Assembly (NCBI GenBank): GCA_964035575.1
Contig: OZ037930.1
Location: 1-64,000, forward strand
Length of the DNA: 64,000 nt
From: Rhynchopus sp. YZ270_cl-10
Taxonomy: Eukaryota > Euglenozoa > Diplonemea > Diplonemida > Diplonemidae
Direction: 5' to 3'
Shown in pieces: positions 32,144-43,036 of the stretch. Each line of letters begins with the position of its first letter. Position 1 is the first letter of the stretch. Both the position numbers and the translations under genes were made by a program. Below the pieces are notes generated by a model. The model had not been told where the DNA came from. It made no database searches and saw nothing but the letters and a program-made list of their open reading frames with translations.

Positions 32144-33315
32144 TCAAGGCAGGTGCGACACGTCGACGATTTTAACACCCCCCCTTGCCCCGAACACCAA
32201 CATATCCCCACACCTGCTTAGTACGACACCGTGGCATTCAGATAACCCGCGTACGCATCGATCGGCCTTCTTGCGACACAACACTTCTGATGTTGCGATC
32301 GAATACAATTTCACTTCTCTAGAGCCGTTAGTGGCAGCAACACTGTCGTTGGAAACAGCAACACCATTATTGCGAAACAGGAGGAGGCCGTCAAATATTT
32401 CACCTCCACCATAGTCATCAAATAAGTCAAATACACATTCACTTGTTTCGGTATTCCAGACGCGCACGGATTGGGAGGAACAAATTGCTGCAATGAAACG
32501 CTGGTTTGGTGACACTGCCACACACTTGACACGAGTAGTGCATGCCAAATCGAAGACCTTCGCACCTGTCGTGTAGTCCCATACAGTGAGGACGCTGGTT
32601 TCGCCACACACCACCACCCTGTCGCCTAATACAGTCATGGCCAAGTCATGGTCATCGTGAGTCCTAATTGCATCCCATTCACGCACGACAACACCTGTTG
32701 CAATGTCCCACACCCGGAGACCCCGCAGGACAGCAGCTTTGTTCCACAGGGCGACCAAGCGGTGACCCCGTCGCCATTTTTACTATAACCAGCATTTGCA
32801 CCTCCGAAGGAGTGCTCCAGTGCACCTGTCTCTACGTGACGAACTTCAGCGCACTGTGTGCTCTCCCCGACGGATGAGATCCACCCACTGCACGGTGAGA
32901 ATGCTGGGAACGAAGACTCCATTGCAGAGAACACGCACAGCCTCTCATGCGTTTCCAAGTTAAAGATGGACACGTTGGAGCTGTCGTCGCTGGCGCCATC
33001 TGACGTCGCTGCTAGGTACCTGTCGCACGGGGAGAGGGTGAACCTCTCATAATCGGTATTGCCATCTGTTAGAAGCCCAGGAGTGATGTCGGCGCCAGTG
33101 CAGTACAGCTCAACGGCACATCCCTCATCGATCGCCGTGTCGCAGATGCGTAAGTCGTTGCCGATGTCGCCACCGCCTCTCATCCGCACACCAACATGCC
33201 GAGCACGTGGCACGCCAAGCTCCACAACAAGCTTCTCCTTCACCTGTGCAAGGGTGTCGCTCCTGTCCACTTCTATCACACAGCTTGCAGACTCAAAGTG
33301 TCCTGTGATGTCCAT
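32144..33315 (-). CDS. Ubiquitin-like + WD40 protein, reading frame shifts once
   Basis: The preferred start is 33315 (MDITGHFESASCVIEVDRSD), parallel to the MDI start of the UBL-ankyrin gene; an upstream in-frame ATG lies at 33375. Residues 1 to about 78 are ubiquitin-like (DTLAQVKEKLVVELGVP, then VGVRMRGGGDIGNDLRICDT, then GCAVELYCTG). WD40-type blades follow (RFTLSPCDRYLAATSDG, NVSIFNLETHERLCVF, then LRVWDIATGVVVREWDAIRT, LTVWDYTTGAKVFD, VRVWNTETSECVFD). The first frame leaves the blade pattern at about 32740 and the pattern resumes in the next frame (32758-32144). The switch falls in a short G-run (TGCGGGGTC), so one base is missing in the gene or in this assembly. If real, the protein ends early after about 226 residues. 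Probably protein-binding; partners unknown. Confidence 0.72.
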
Positions 33316-33375
33316 GGGAAATAACTCGTGTTCTCTGGATGAGGTGGTGGGGAAGGGAAGACGGAAGAGGGACAC

Positions 33376-34158
33376 TGAAGCAAGAAAAGTTGAACGTTGG
33401 GGTAAGAGTGGTTCTAATAAGTTAAGAGAAGTTGAAAGCTAGTGCAAACGCATCACCGGACACCGGCAGCACGCTGGCACTGCAGTAAATGAGTTGCGAC
33501 CAAAAATACTACTGAAAGACGAACGCGTCTGTCACAGCCCTGAGACAGAGTTGGTGAGATGCTCACACTCTGGTCCTGAACAGCTAAAACACGCAGTTTC
33601 ACAATCTGGTGTTGACTTGAAACTGTTGGAAACTGCTCCATAAATTCTGCGGGTTGAAAAAACACCTCGCCAGGGAGACGACGAATGCACGTTGATATGA
33701 ACCACCATCTAGTTGGGTTTTGACCCTCACACCTCCACGCTTTGTATGTGAACAAAAAGCGGGCTCACATAGGAGCAACACCCACACCAACAGCAAACCG
33801 GAGAAATATTCCGCACAGGAATTACTCTGTAACTGCAACTCCAACAACACCATACAGCTACACGCCACCATCCGTGTTTCGCTTTTTCCCCTCCCGCACA
33901 AATCCTCCACAGGCAAGTTACTCCTCCTCTACCTACTCTCTGCAGCTTGGACAGCTGATGCAAATTCGAGCTGATCACTGCCTGGCTGCTCTCACCTCAG
34001 CCAACTTGCTTATTCCGCAAACCCGGGTTTGCGGGTTGGGTGTGCCCTTCCAACAGAGACAACACCTTGCCACGCTAAAGCATCCTGCCATCCTACCACC
34101 TGCACGATCAATCCTCAGGGAAGGGCAGCGTCGCACACTGAAGAGAAAAAGAAAATGG
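33376..34158. other. Intergenic
   Basis: No clear gene. 34014-34038 contains a short copy of the window-start octamer in inverted form (CGCAAACCCGGGTTTGCGGG). Open frames on both strands lack family resemblance. Confidence 0.4.
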
Positions 34159-35501
34159 TCAAAGGTCAAATGGGGGACCACATACTATGTCAACAACACG
34201 GCGCATGGTTTGCGTGAAGAGCTTCACTCCGATGCCGCGTTCGATGAGGCTAGGGTTGAGGCACGAGCCCTGCGCGAGTGTGTAGTCGAAGCGGTGCAGC
34301 AGGTGCAGGAAGGGCGGCACTCCGCCTGCAACGGTGCGCCACACCTCCGTGTGGAGGTACGGCAGACGGCCACGCTGCAGCCACGTCAGCGTGCCGTTCA
34401 ACGCGGCAGGCTCACTCCCAGAGAGGTCCAGCTTGGTGAACGCGGCTGCATGAGGCAGCTTTGCGTCAGCTTCCCACACATCATCCAGCACGTCGTCCAG
34501 GAGCGACACCTCCATGCGGAAAGCACGCGACACGGCCAACGGGGAGGAGGAGGAAGAGGACATCAACTCCGCAAGCTCCGCAGCCGTCCACTCGACATGC
34601 TTCCCGTGGAGGGTGCATTGCATGAAGCCGTCACCGAGGTTCGTTCTGGGCAGGGCGAGGGCGCAGGACTGTGAAGGGGTTAGGGGTTAGGGGGTGGCTT
34701 GGATAAAATCGGTGAAGGATAAGGGAGCAGAGGGGCAGGGGGTGGGGCAGAGACATACCCCCTTGTGTGTTCCAACCATTTTGTGTTGGATGTTGATGAG
34801 CGGCGCAAGCTCGCGGTTCAAACAGAGAGAAAGCCGCATCAACGCGACGTTTGTGGGTGCAGCTTCGATTGCGATGGCCTGTCACATGAGTTTTATTATT
34901 TTTACTTTTGTGTGTTGTTTCGATAATCCACCAAGGGATAGGTTATGTGGAAATATCACCCGAAGGCGAGGATGCTTCCACCTATTTTGCTTTTCTTTTC
35001 AACATTAGGCAAAATGCCCCACCCACCTCATACCTTCCACCCTCTCGCTGCAGCCGTGAACGCCCACCACCCCAGCTTTGCGCCCACATCCACTGCGACG
35101 TTCTGCAGGCACGGTGGCGCGGCACATGCCTTGTACGAAGGTGGCGCCTTCCCCATGGTGGCTGCCGCATGCTCGAGGGCACGGGTGCTGAGGGAGCCTT
35201 CCCAGGTGCCGGAGGTGAGGAGGGCTGCGGAGAAGGGGTCGAGGGTGGCGTCGGTGCCGGTGTCTGCGTCTGAGCCCGACGCAGAGGAGGCAGTAGCAGG
35301 GGAGGTGACGTTGTAGACTGCAAGCGAGAAGCCGTTCACCGTGCGTGCCACAGCGTGCGGCACGCCCAACGCCACTACCGCCGCCACCTCGTCGCCACAC
35401 CGCCGTGTCTCCGCCTCCGTCATCGCACGCCGCCCTGGTGTACGTGCACCACACACATAATGCGCAAGAACGCAGGCAAGCACAATACGCAACCACATCA
35501 T
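34159..35501 (-). CDS. Secreted/Golgi FkbM-type methyltransferase A, 3 exons, 365 aa
   Basis: Exons (minus): 35501-35034, 34878-34759, 34668-34159 (156, 40 and 169 codons), phase 0, donors GTATGA and GTATGT. The N-terminus is a signal peptide or anchor (MMWLRIVLACVLAHYVCGAR). The SAM-dependent FkbM (Methyltransf_21) core has motif I split by intron 1 (VAVDVGAKLGWWAFTAAARG), then AIAIEAAPTNVALMRLSLCL, and the late motif SLLDDVLDDVWEADAKLPHA, TKLDLSGSEPAALNGTLTWL. The usual D-(I/V)-E-G acid is Ser here (DLSGSE), which may affect catalysis. A paralogue at 41166-43036 has the same architecture. The substrate cannot be read; FkbM enzymes often O-methylate sugars. Confidence 0.85.
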
Positions 35502-35744
35502 TGCCTTTTTTTTTTTGTGTTGCTGTGATGGGGGGGGGGAACACTTTGGACCACAAAAAAATAGTAGGATCGGGGGTAGGTAAGTAAAGTTGTTTTTCGT
35601 TTGATTGCGGAAAGTATTGCTAAGTTGCTGTTATGCCTTCAGGGTTCCCTTCTGGGACACCTCAAAAAAGAAAAACGTTGAAACGTTGTAGACTATAGCT
35701 ATAATTATAAACGAGCCTCACCTTCGACATCCGCATCTCCCTCA

Positions 35745-37627
35745 CTACTGAACACTCTTCGCAGCTTCAAGCATGATGCACACTGCTGCAGCGCCTGGGT
35801 CGATAACGCCGAAGACGTCTGCGTCGACGAGGTAACTGCTGCGGCCATGCGAGGCGGTGAGGGCTGCAGTCGAGTCACGCCCTTTGGCGGCAGCAGCAGT
35901 GACGGCAGCGAGGCAAACATCCCCACCGTCGCCACCACGCACCACCTCCGCCGCAGGCAGCAACGCATCCACCATCGTACAGCTCCCCACCCGAGCCCCT
36001 CCCACCACCACCACCGCATCCACAGCAGCGACAAAGGCCGTCCCCAAGCTAGCCCCAGAACGCACTGCTGTCGCTGCCGCCTCTGCTGCAAGCACGAAGA
36101 GCGCCCCTGCAGTGCCACCCATATGCTCCATGCTGCTCGCAAGCGAGTCGAAGATGCGTCCTAGGTCCTCCCAAGCGTAAGCAGGGGCGTCTGCGAGGAC
36201 CTGCTCCGCACCGCGTCGCATGGTCGTCCCGCAGTCGCCGTCGCCGACCTTGCGGTCCAAAGCATTGAGCGCCTCCTCCGCCTCCACCAGGGCTGTGCAC
36301 GCTGCCTCCACTGCACTTCGCAGGGACGCTGCTGCCTCGCACCCCAGAGGCACTGCTGTGGGTGTGACAACGTCGCCGCAGGACAGCGGAATCAGTGCAG
36401 GGGGGTCAACCTGAAAAGAAGGGATGTGTTTGAAGTGTGGAGGAATTAAAGGAAAAGTTTATAAGATGACCCTAAGCCTCTCGTGCTCTCTCGTGCTAGC
36501 CACCTTATCATATTCATTAATCAAAGGGAGTGAAGTCGATTTATGTGCTAATAGCCTATTCGGTATTTATTTTGTTCCGTAGATTGTTGTGTGTGTAAAG
36601 GTAAAGGGTCGCATACCGTTGTGGTGAGTGGTACCCACGAAGGGCATGCGGTGGGCGCAAGGAGGAGCGTCAACTCTGTGTCGGACGCTGGGAGCAGCGT
36701 GAGGCTGGCGCCGTGCATGTTGAGCGACGTCACAAAGCTGCCTGCGGTGAAGTGCGTCACGCACAGCCCCTTCGCCTCGCACGCCGCCAACGCGTCTGCT
36801 GTGTACGTCGTCATCTCCAAGGGTATCATCGTGCCCAGGTTATTCACCAGCAGCACCATGTTCTCTCCCCCACCACCACCACCACCACCACCCATGCTCT
36901 CCACCAAAGCTGCCACCACCCGCGCCGCCACCTCCCTAGACGGCTCCACCTCCACCACCTCGCGACCAGGCTCGCCGTGAATGCCCAACCCCAACTCCAT
37001 GCCCCCCAGCTCCCGCTTCACTCCACCCGGCAGAGTGCAGGCCGAGAGCGCAAAGCCGTAGGTCTTTACCTTGCCTGCAATGCCGCGGATGGTGTCGCAC
37101 ACCTCTGCGAGGGGTGCAGAGGTGTCTGCCTTCGCGGCGCCGGCTTTGAGCGCAAGGATGGTTCCTGCGATGCCGCGTGCGTTGGATGTGTCCAGCGCAG
37201 CGTCGTCAGCTACAATGATCAACTCAACCTTCAACCCTTTCGCCTTTGCGCGACCGACAGCTTTGCCAAAGTTGAGGCGGTCCCCCATGTAGTTCATCAC
37301 CACAACGACACAACCCGCAGCACCACACACCGCAGAGATCGTCTGCTCCACTGCAGTCGCCGAAGGAGAGGCGAACACATCACCGCACACCGCACCGTCC
37401 AGCAGCCCCGCACCTACCATACTCGCATACGCGGGCTCATGCCCGGATCCTCCACCACAAATAATAGACACCTTCGCATCACGGTGCACGACAACATCGC
37501 TGCGGACAACAGCATGCACACCTTCCGCACTCCCATCAAGACGTGAAATTCTCCCTGCACTGCAACGCACCAAAGCGGTAAGTGCATCGTCAATGAGGTG
37601 GGTGCTGGGGTTCAGAAGGTACGACAT
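35745..37627 (-). CDS. DAK1: Dihydroxyacetone kinase (DhaK + DhaL fused), 2 exons, 558 aa
   Basis: Exons (minus): 37627-36617 (337 codons) and 36410-35745 (221 codons plus stop), joined in phase 0 with donor GTATGC. The DhaK domain has SIICGGGSGHEPAYASMVGA, GDVFASPSATAVEQTI, VVMNYMGDRLNFGKA and GLGIHGEPGREVV, where His in GIHGEPG is the residue that binds dihydroxyacetone covalently. A Gly9 run follows before NMVLLVNNLGTMIPLEM. The DhaL ATP-binding domain has the Mg-binding loop KVGDGDCGTTMRRGAEQVL, then SMEHMGGTAGALF, GARVGSCTMVDALLPAAEVV and GRSSYLV. It phosphorylates dihydroxyacetone (and glyceraldehyde) with ATP. Length matches eukaryotic single-chain DAKs (about 575-585 aa). The intron carries a dispersed CTAAGC repeat. 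Confidence 0.94.
36466..36510. repeat. Dispersed CTAAGC-hairpin repeat, copy in DAK intron
   Basis: GATGACCCTAAGCCTCTCGT followed by a duplicated CTCTCGTGCTAGCCACCTT. The best copy, at 45488-45515, has CTAAGCCTCTCTGTGCTTAG, a perfect 6-bp hairpin. Other members: 27535, 37983, 46225, 46293, 49924, 53607, 56125, 57197. Confidence 0.6.
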
Positions 37628-38228
37628 CGTGAGAGGAAGACAGAGTGGACTGAAGGGATGGTTGTATTGGGGGGAGTGCCATTGGGCAGGGGGGAGTCAA
37701 AGGGGGAAATGAGGGGGGTAGATTTCTTTTGTGTTCTATAAATGACTAATATGCCACTATGTGTAAATAATAGCGAAAAACGAATTTGATGAGGTTCTTA
37801 GGTGGGTTAGCTTACCTCAATGAAGGGACGAATGTGTGTCATCACTTGAAGAGTTTTTTTGGGGGGGAAGGGGAAGAAAGTCTTTGAGAGGGATGAACGG
37901 TGACCATGTACCACGGGGAAGCATGGTTTGGTTAAATACGATGCAAGAAAATGCAAAATGCACAAAGAGGAAAGGTTATGAACCTAAGCCTCTCTGTGTT
38001 TAGTTACCTTTGATCACATTCGTTATCGTGTGCACAGAGCATCAGGTGGCAGAATGTGACATTAAATTTATGAGGAAAATAGCATTTTACACGGTGCACA
38101 TAATGATCATGTACGCATTCTTTGTTGGAAGCAGTTGCAACGCCTGGACGGAAGACAGCAGACATCACAGAAAAAGTGCTAAAATAACGCAACGATTATG
38201 GGGAAACCAGAACCCCCCCCCCCCCCCC
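37628..38228. other. Intergenic upstream of dihydroxyacetone kinase
   Basis: Contains a CTAAGC-family repeat at 37980-38012 (GAACCTAAGCCTCTCTGTGT, then TTAGTTACCTT) and ends in a poly-C run (38214-38228) that abuts a TIR element. No gene recognised. Confidence 0.5.
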
Positions 38229-38230
38229 TA

Positions 38231-39078
38231 GGCATACTGTGCAGGCGAGTAAAAAAAACTCGCCTACTCGCCAAAAACTCGCCTAAAACTCGCCCATTTT
38301 TGGGGGGCGAGTTTTGGCGAGTTTTTTTTTTTGGTAGGGATTTTACCTTGGGAAAAGTGTACACACGAAAATATGAGGGAAATTTGAGTTTTGAAGAGAA
38401 AATTTTTTTCGTTCCACTTGAACAAGACCTCTGCAGTTTGCTTTGTAGGCTTCCACAACCAGTACCACCAGTCCAGCTGTAGCTTCTGCGGATCCATGAA
38501 GCTTGCACAGATGGGTGCGATGTAGTCGTGGGGGAATACCGCCAAGGGGTGGCCTGCAGGGTTGCCATTTACCGGCATGGCGAGGACATTGTTGTATAGC
38601 GAGTGTAGCCCCGGCTCATCCATGTCTTCGTCATCCTCCGGATTGTAGCACGTCTTGTCCCCCGGGATCTATGGCACGCTTGAATCTTCCCCTGGAGCAA
38701 ATGTTTACATACATGCCTGTCAGCCACTGCCGTGACATGGTTGCCTTTAGACGTACAAGTGACACAATTTCAATTTTTTTGTGTGTTTTCGAGTGGCATG
38801 TTGTCATCAGTCACCCCCGCCCTCCATTTTCACATCCTGGTGCACATTTTCACCCCCAAGGTGCGTATGTGCACCAGGATTTGCACCCAAATGTGGGCGA
38901 GTTTAGGCGAGTTTAGGCGAGTTTTTGGCGAGTTTAGGCGAGTTTTGGCGAGTTTTTGGCGAGTTTTGGCGAGTAATAGGCGAGTAATGGGCGAGTAGGG
39001 CGAGTTTTTGGCGAGTTTTTCCTGAAAATCAGGAAAACGAAAAACTCGCCTAAAAACGGCTCGCCTGCACAGTATGCC
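38231..39078. mobile_element. TIR element with GGCATACTGTGCAGGCGAG ends and GCGAGTTT sub-repeats
   Basis: 19-bp perfect terminal inverted repeats GGCATACTGTGCAGGCGAG, flanked by TA on both sides (38229-38230, 39079-39080), which fits a TA-target family. Next to both ends are arrays of GGCGAGTTT/AAACTCGCC words (38270-38330, 38894-39055). The interior 38470-38660 carries a minus-strand frame (within 38623-38264) including NPAGHPLAVFPHDYIAPICA and LQLDWWYWLWKPTKQTAE, which I do not recognise and which may be captured or element-derived sequence. Confidence 0.72.
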
Positions 39079-41009
39079 TAGGTGGGGGCAAAACCCCTAT
39101 TTTTTTGAGGCATTTTGACTTTTTTGGACTTCCGCGCAAAGTACGTACAAACCACCCCTCATACCCACCCAGAAATGGGTCAGAAACACCCTGTGACCCG
39201 AAAATCCATGCTAAGGGCGACTCAGAATATGAAAAAATGCAAAAAAATAGTGAAAAAGTGGCCTTTTGACGGTTTTGGCCATGTTGGGTAAAATGGCCAT
39301 TTTTGGACAAAAAAATCAAAAAAACAGCAAAATTTCGACGTCATGACAGCTGCTTGGGCACAAACCTACCCCAGGGAGGTCCTGTGAGTCCATTCCGACC
39401 TGTTTTGGACACTTTAGGTACTTTTTTTGGCCGTTTTTTGGTGTTTTTAGGTCAAAAAATACCCTGGACTTTACCCTGGACGTCCTGGGCCGCGACTTGC
39501 GCCCTGCTTTTGGACCCACTCTGGGCCAAAAAATGGGTGAAAACCCCCGAAAAAGCACTCCGGGAACCCAGATAGTTCCAAATATCCACCAGAAACCCAC
39601 CCAAACACCTCAAAAACATGCCAGAAAAATATTTTTAAAAACACACTTTTTCAAATAAGTCATTATGGAACCTGCCCAGATGAACTTTTTGAAAAAAGTG
39701 TGTTTTTGAAAATATTTTTCTGGCATGTTTTTGAGGTGTTTGGGTGGGTTTCTGGTGGATATTTGGAACTATCTGGGTTCCCGGAGTGCTTTTTCGGGGG
39801 TTTTCACCCATTTTTTGGCCCAGAGTGGCAGGGCGTTCGCCCCGGGGCGAAAAATATTTTTTTTCGTTAAAAAAATCTTTTCCTGAAAAAATGACATTTT
39901 ATTTCGCCCCAGGGCTTCGCCCCACCGGGGCGAAACCCTGTATAAATAAATAAATAAATAAAAAAAAAAAGGGGGGAAAAAAAAAATGAGAGAGAGATTT
40001 CTCCCCCCCAACCTGTCGACCCCCCCGGAGGGGGGGTCGCAGAGGGGGTGTCCACTGTACTCAAAATCATCCGCAAACCCGCCTGCCGTGAAAGTAAGTT
40101 TCCCCAGCACTCCCGCTCGCTCCTCAATCCTGCAGTCTGCTGAAGGTGTCCCGTACCCCCTGTTATAGAAGGTGTCACTACTCGTGTCAACTCTACCTTC
40201 AACGGCAGAGAGACGTTTTAGTTGATTGAAAATAATCAAACTAAGGATGAAGTCTCATATGACAGATGCCTCTCTCTTGTACATCTGTTTGATTAAACAG
40301 CACAAAGAGACCCTCAGTGAGGGGGGGATTGATGAAATTCTCCATCGTTTTGCTGGTTTTAGTGCTGGGGAAGGGATCACGCGCAAATCGCAATTTTTTT
40401 TCGACCACTCAGTACCGGGGATTCACCCCCACGAACTAGCTTCTCTCCGGCGGGAAAATTTTTTTTGACCTATTTTAAGCACTAGTAAAAAAGCAAAAAT
40501 TTCGGGTTTTTTGGCATTTCGCCACGATCAGGAAAAAACGATGGCGATAGCGAACGCCCTGCAGAGTGGGTCCAAAAGCAGGGCGCAAGTCGCGGCCCAG
40601 GGACGTCCAGGGTAAAGTCCAGGGTATTTTTTGACCTAAAAACACCAAAAAACGGCCAAAAAAAGTACCTAAAGTGTCCAAAACAGGTCGGAATGGACTC
40701 ACAGGACCTCCCTGGGGTAGGTTTGTGCCCAAGCAGCTGTCATGACGTCGAAATTTTGCTGTTTTTTTGATTTTTTTGTCCAAAAATGGCCATTTTACCC
40801 AACATGGCCAAAACCGTCAAAAGGCCACTTTTTCACTATTTTTTTGCATTTTTTCATATTCTGAGTCGCCCTTAGCATGGATTTTCGGGTCACAGGGTGT
40901 TTCTGACCCATTTCTGGGTGGGTATGAGGGGTGGTTTGTGGGTACTTTGCGCGGAAGTCCAAAAAAGTCAAAATGCCTCACCCGTCCTGAAGGTTTTGCC
41001 CCCACCTAC
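39079..41009. mobile_element. Foldback (giant palindrome) element, arms about 570 bp, interrupted
   Basis: 39083-39655 is repeated as its reverse complement in 39690-39828 plus 40570-41005, with a spacer of about 35 bp (39656-39689). Arms differ at only a few positions (for example GTACGTACA versus GTACCCACA). The right arm is split by a hAT-like insertion. Identical frames recur in both arms as a consequence (39303-39575 plus, 40783-40475 minus). The outer right end runs into a poly-C tract (41010-41030). Confidence 0.88.
39829..40561. mobile_element. Non-autonomous hAT-like element, 733 bp, inside foldback arm
   Basis: Ends CAGGGCGTTCGC (39829-39840) and GCGAACGCCCTG (40550-40561). Exact 8-bp target duplication CAGAGTGG at 39821-39828 and 40562-40569; the pre-insertion sequence is preserved in the intact left arm (CCACTCTG). 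No transposase ORF; the interior is low complexity with (AAAT)n at 39943-39960 and GGGGCG/CGCCCC pairs. Confidence 0.92.
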
Positions 41010-41165
41010 CCCCCCCCCCCCCCCCCCCCTTCGACCTTTCACTCCACTCTCAACATTTTCATTTTAAAAAAATCGTTAATCGGCAACAAAGAAGACAGCG
41101 CAAGGCAAAAGCAAAGCAAAAATATCATTTAACAAAAAGATGAATCATTCAATGTTAGGTTTTCA

Positions 41166-43036
41166 TCATCGTACGAACAGTAACCCCACTTCACCCATTT
41201 CCCGCTTGAGTGTTGTTGTCCCTAGCTGAGCCCTTCTACAGGAAGACGCGCGCACTGTTGCAAAAGTCAGAAAAGTTTGCAAAAATAAAACAAAATTGAG
41301 AAACGTCATAACACTTCGGAAAATCAAGAAATTGTATTGTTTTTCCAACATAGAACATACGATCTCAGACACCTTCGGTAGAGAGGCGACGAAGTCTGCA
41401 GCACCCTTCCCAGGTGCAATCTCGACAGGGCTAAGGCAGGAGCCTTTACGAAGCTGCAGAGAGGAGGAAATAAAGGGGGACCCAAACGAACTGTTACCCC
41501 CTTATCTCTCTAGAGATCTTTCCGTTGAATATCTTTCTCTTTTTCTTTCACTACATTTTTGGTGTGATTCAGGGGGTACGGACAACCCACGGAAGAACCA
41601 CGGGGGAACCACGGAGAACTGTTTCGGGCTATATTAAGATTTGCGGAGCACCTTTGGGAGAACCACGGCAAAATTGGTGTGATCACCCAAACGGATTCTC
41701 CGTGGTTCCCCCATCCTCTTTAACTAATCCCTCCCAAATCAAAACAAACCTTGTATCCGTGTCCAAAGAGGGTTTCTAGGTAGCCTGCAGCACCGCCTCT
41801 GATATTGCTCCATATCTCGCTTGAGATGACCGGGAGACGTCCCTGCTGCAGCCAGCGTGCAGTGCTGTTGAGTGTGCTGTACTCGCTCCCCTCGATGTCC
41901 ATGCGCATGAAGGCGGCTGCGTGCGGGAGACGTGCATCCGCCGCGTACGCTGCATCCAGCACATCATCCAGCCGCGACACCTGCATGCGGAACACCCGCT
42001 CAATCCTATTCCCCGCGACACCCCCCGCCGCCGCACTGCTTGCGTCGCGCAGCTCCCGCATCTCATCCTGCGTCCACTGCACCCTGCGTCCACGCAGCTC
42101 GCAATGCACTGTCCCGTCCCCTATGTTAGCAGCAGGCATCGTCATCGCACAGACACCACCCTCGGAGCCTAGCATCTTGGGGTACAGCGTAATGCGTGGG
42201 GCGAGGTCAGGGTTGAGGCAGAGGGACAGACGCAGGAGGGCGACGTTGGGGGGCGCACCTTCGATGGAAAGCGTCTGGGGGAGGAGGATAAAAGAGAAAA
42301 GGAAGGTAAAAGGTGAGAGAAGAAGCAGAGGTAGGATAGGAGGGGCTTGCAATACAAAAAAAAGTGACGTTGTTAGTGAGTGCAAAACGCCGCTGGGAAC
42401 GCATGCAACGGACACCCCCGCAGGGGGTATCGAACCCCCAGAGTGATGCACTACAAAGCCAGAAGTTGCTAGAAGAAGAAATGATTAAGATATTATTTTC
42501 GATCGAAAGATGGAGCTTTGTCCACCAGCGTCGTCTCCAAGAAGAAAAAAAAGCTAGTTAAAGATGATCCTCTGGTGTTCACGAAAACTTCGTGTGCGTC
42601 TTCATACAACTTCAAAAAACGTCACAACGCATACCTGGAACCCTGCGTGCGCCGCAGTGAATGTCCACCACCCTACGTTTGCTCCGATGTCGACTGCCGC
42701 ATATGGGTGGCACGGAGGCGATACACAGGCACGTTGCTGTGGTGTCATCCCCGCAGCCACCAGCTTCGCAAGCTCCAGAGCATCGTGCGCGACACTGCCG
42801 CCCCAATGCCCCGTGGAGAGAAGGCTGTGCGAGACGTAGTCCTCCTGCCCCCCGCCGCTGCTGTACACCGCAAGGGGGAAGCCGTGCACCGTGACTGCCA
42901 CTGCGTAGTGCACCCTTAGCCGCTCCACCTCGGACACCTCCTCCATGCATCGGAAGCGTTCGTCCACGGTCAGCTCCCGCTTGCTTGCATACGCCACGCA
43001 CAGGAGAGAGAGAAGCTGCAGGAGCACCAAGTTCAT
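41166..43036 (-). CDS. Secreted/Golgi FkbM-type methyltransferase B, 3 exons, 404 aa
   Basis: Exons (minus): 43036-42635, 42274-41750, 41453-41166 (134, 175 and 95 codons), phase 0, donors GTATGC and GTTTGT. The start MNLVLLQLLSLLCVAYA is a signal peptide. FkbM core: YAAVDIGANVGWWTFTAAHA (motif I, before intron 1), TLSIEGAPPNVALLRLSLCL, then VSRLDDVLDAAYAADARLPH and FMRMDIEGSEYSTLNSTARW with the normal D-I-E-G-x-E acid. Exon 3 (LRKGSCLSPVEIAPG ...) aligns with the end of paralogue A (LAQGSCLNPSLIERG) and continues into a hydrophobic extension (FLNFVLFLQTFLTFA) that A lacks. Relative to A, the intron inside the middle is absent and one nearer the 3' end is present. Substrate unknown; probably a glycan or other secreted acceptor. 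Confidence 0.85.

Noticed and set aside
33742-34674. 310-aa plus-strand ORF
   Set aside because: Its second half is exactly antisense to the FkbM A exon 3, and the first half has no domain.
39303-40783. A conserved small protein found twice (39303-39575 plus, 40783-40475 minus)
   Set aside because: The match is explained by the DNA palindrome; no sign of selection on the protein.
42415-42460. tRNA gene on the minus strand
   Set aside because: A perfect T-arm-like GGGGG-TTCGATA-CCCCC is present, but no anticodon arm, D arm or matching acceptor stem can be formed upstream.
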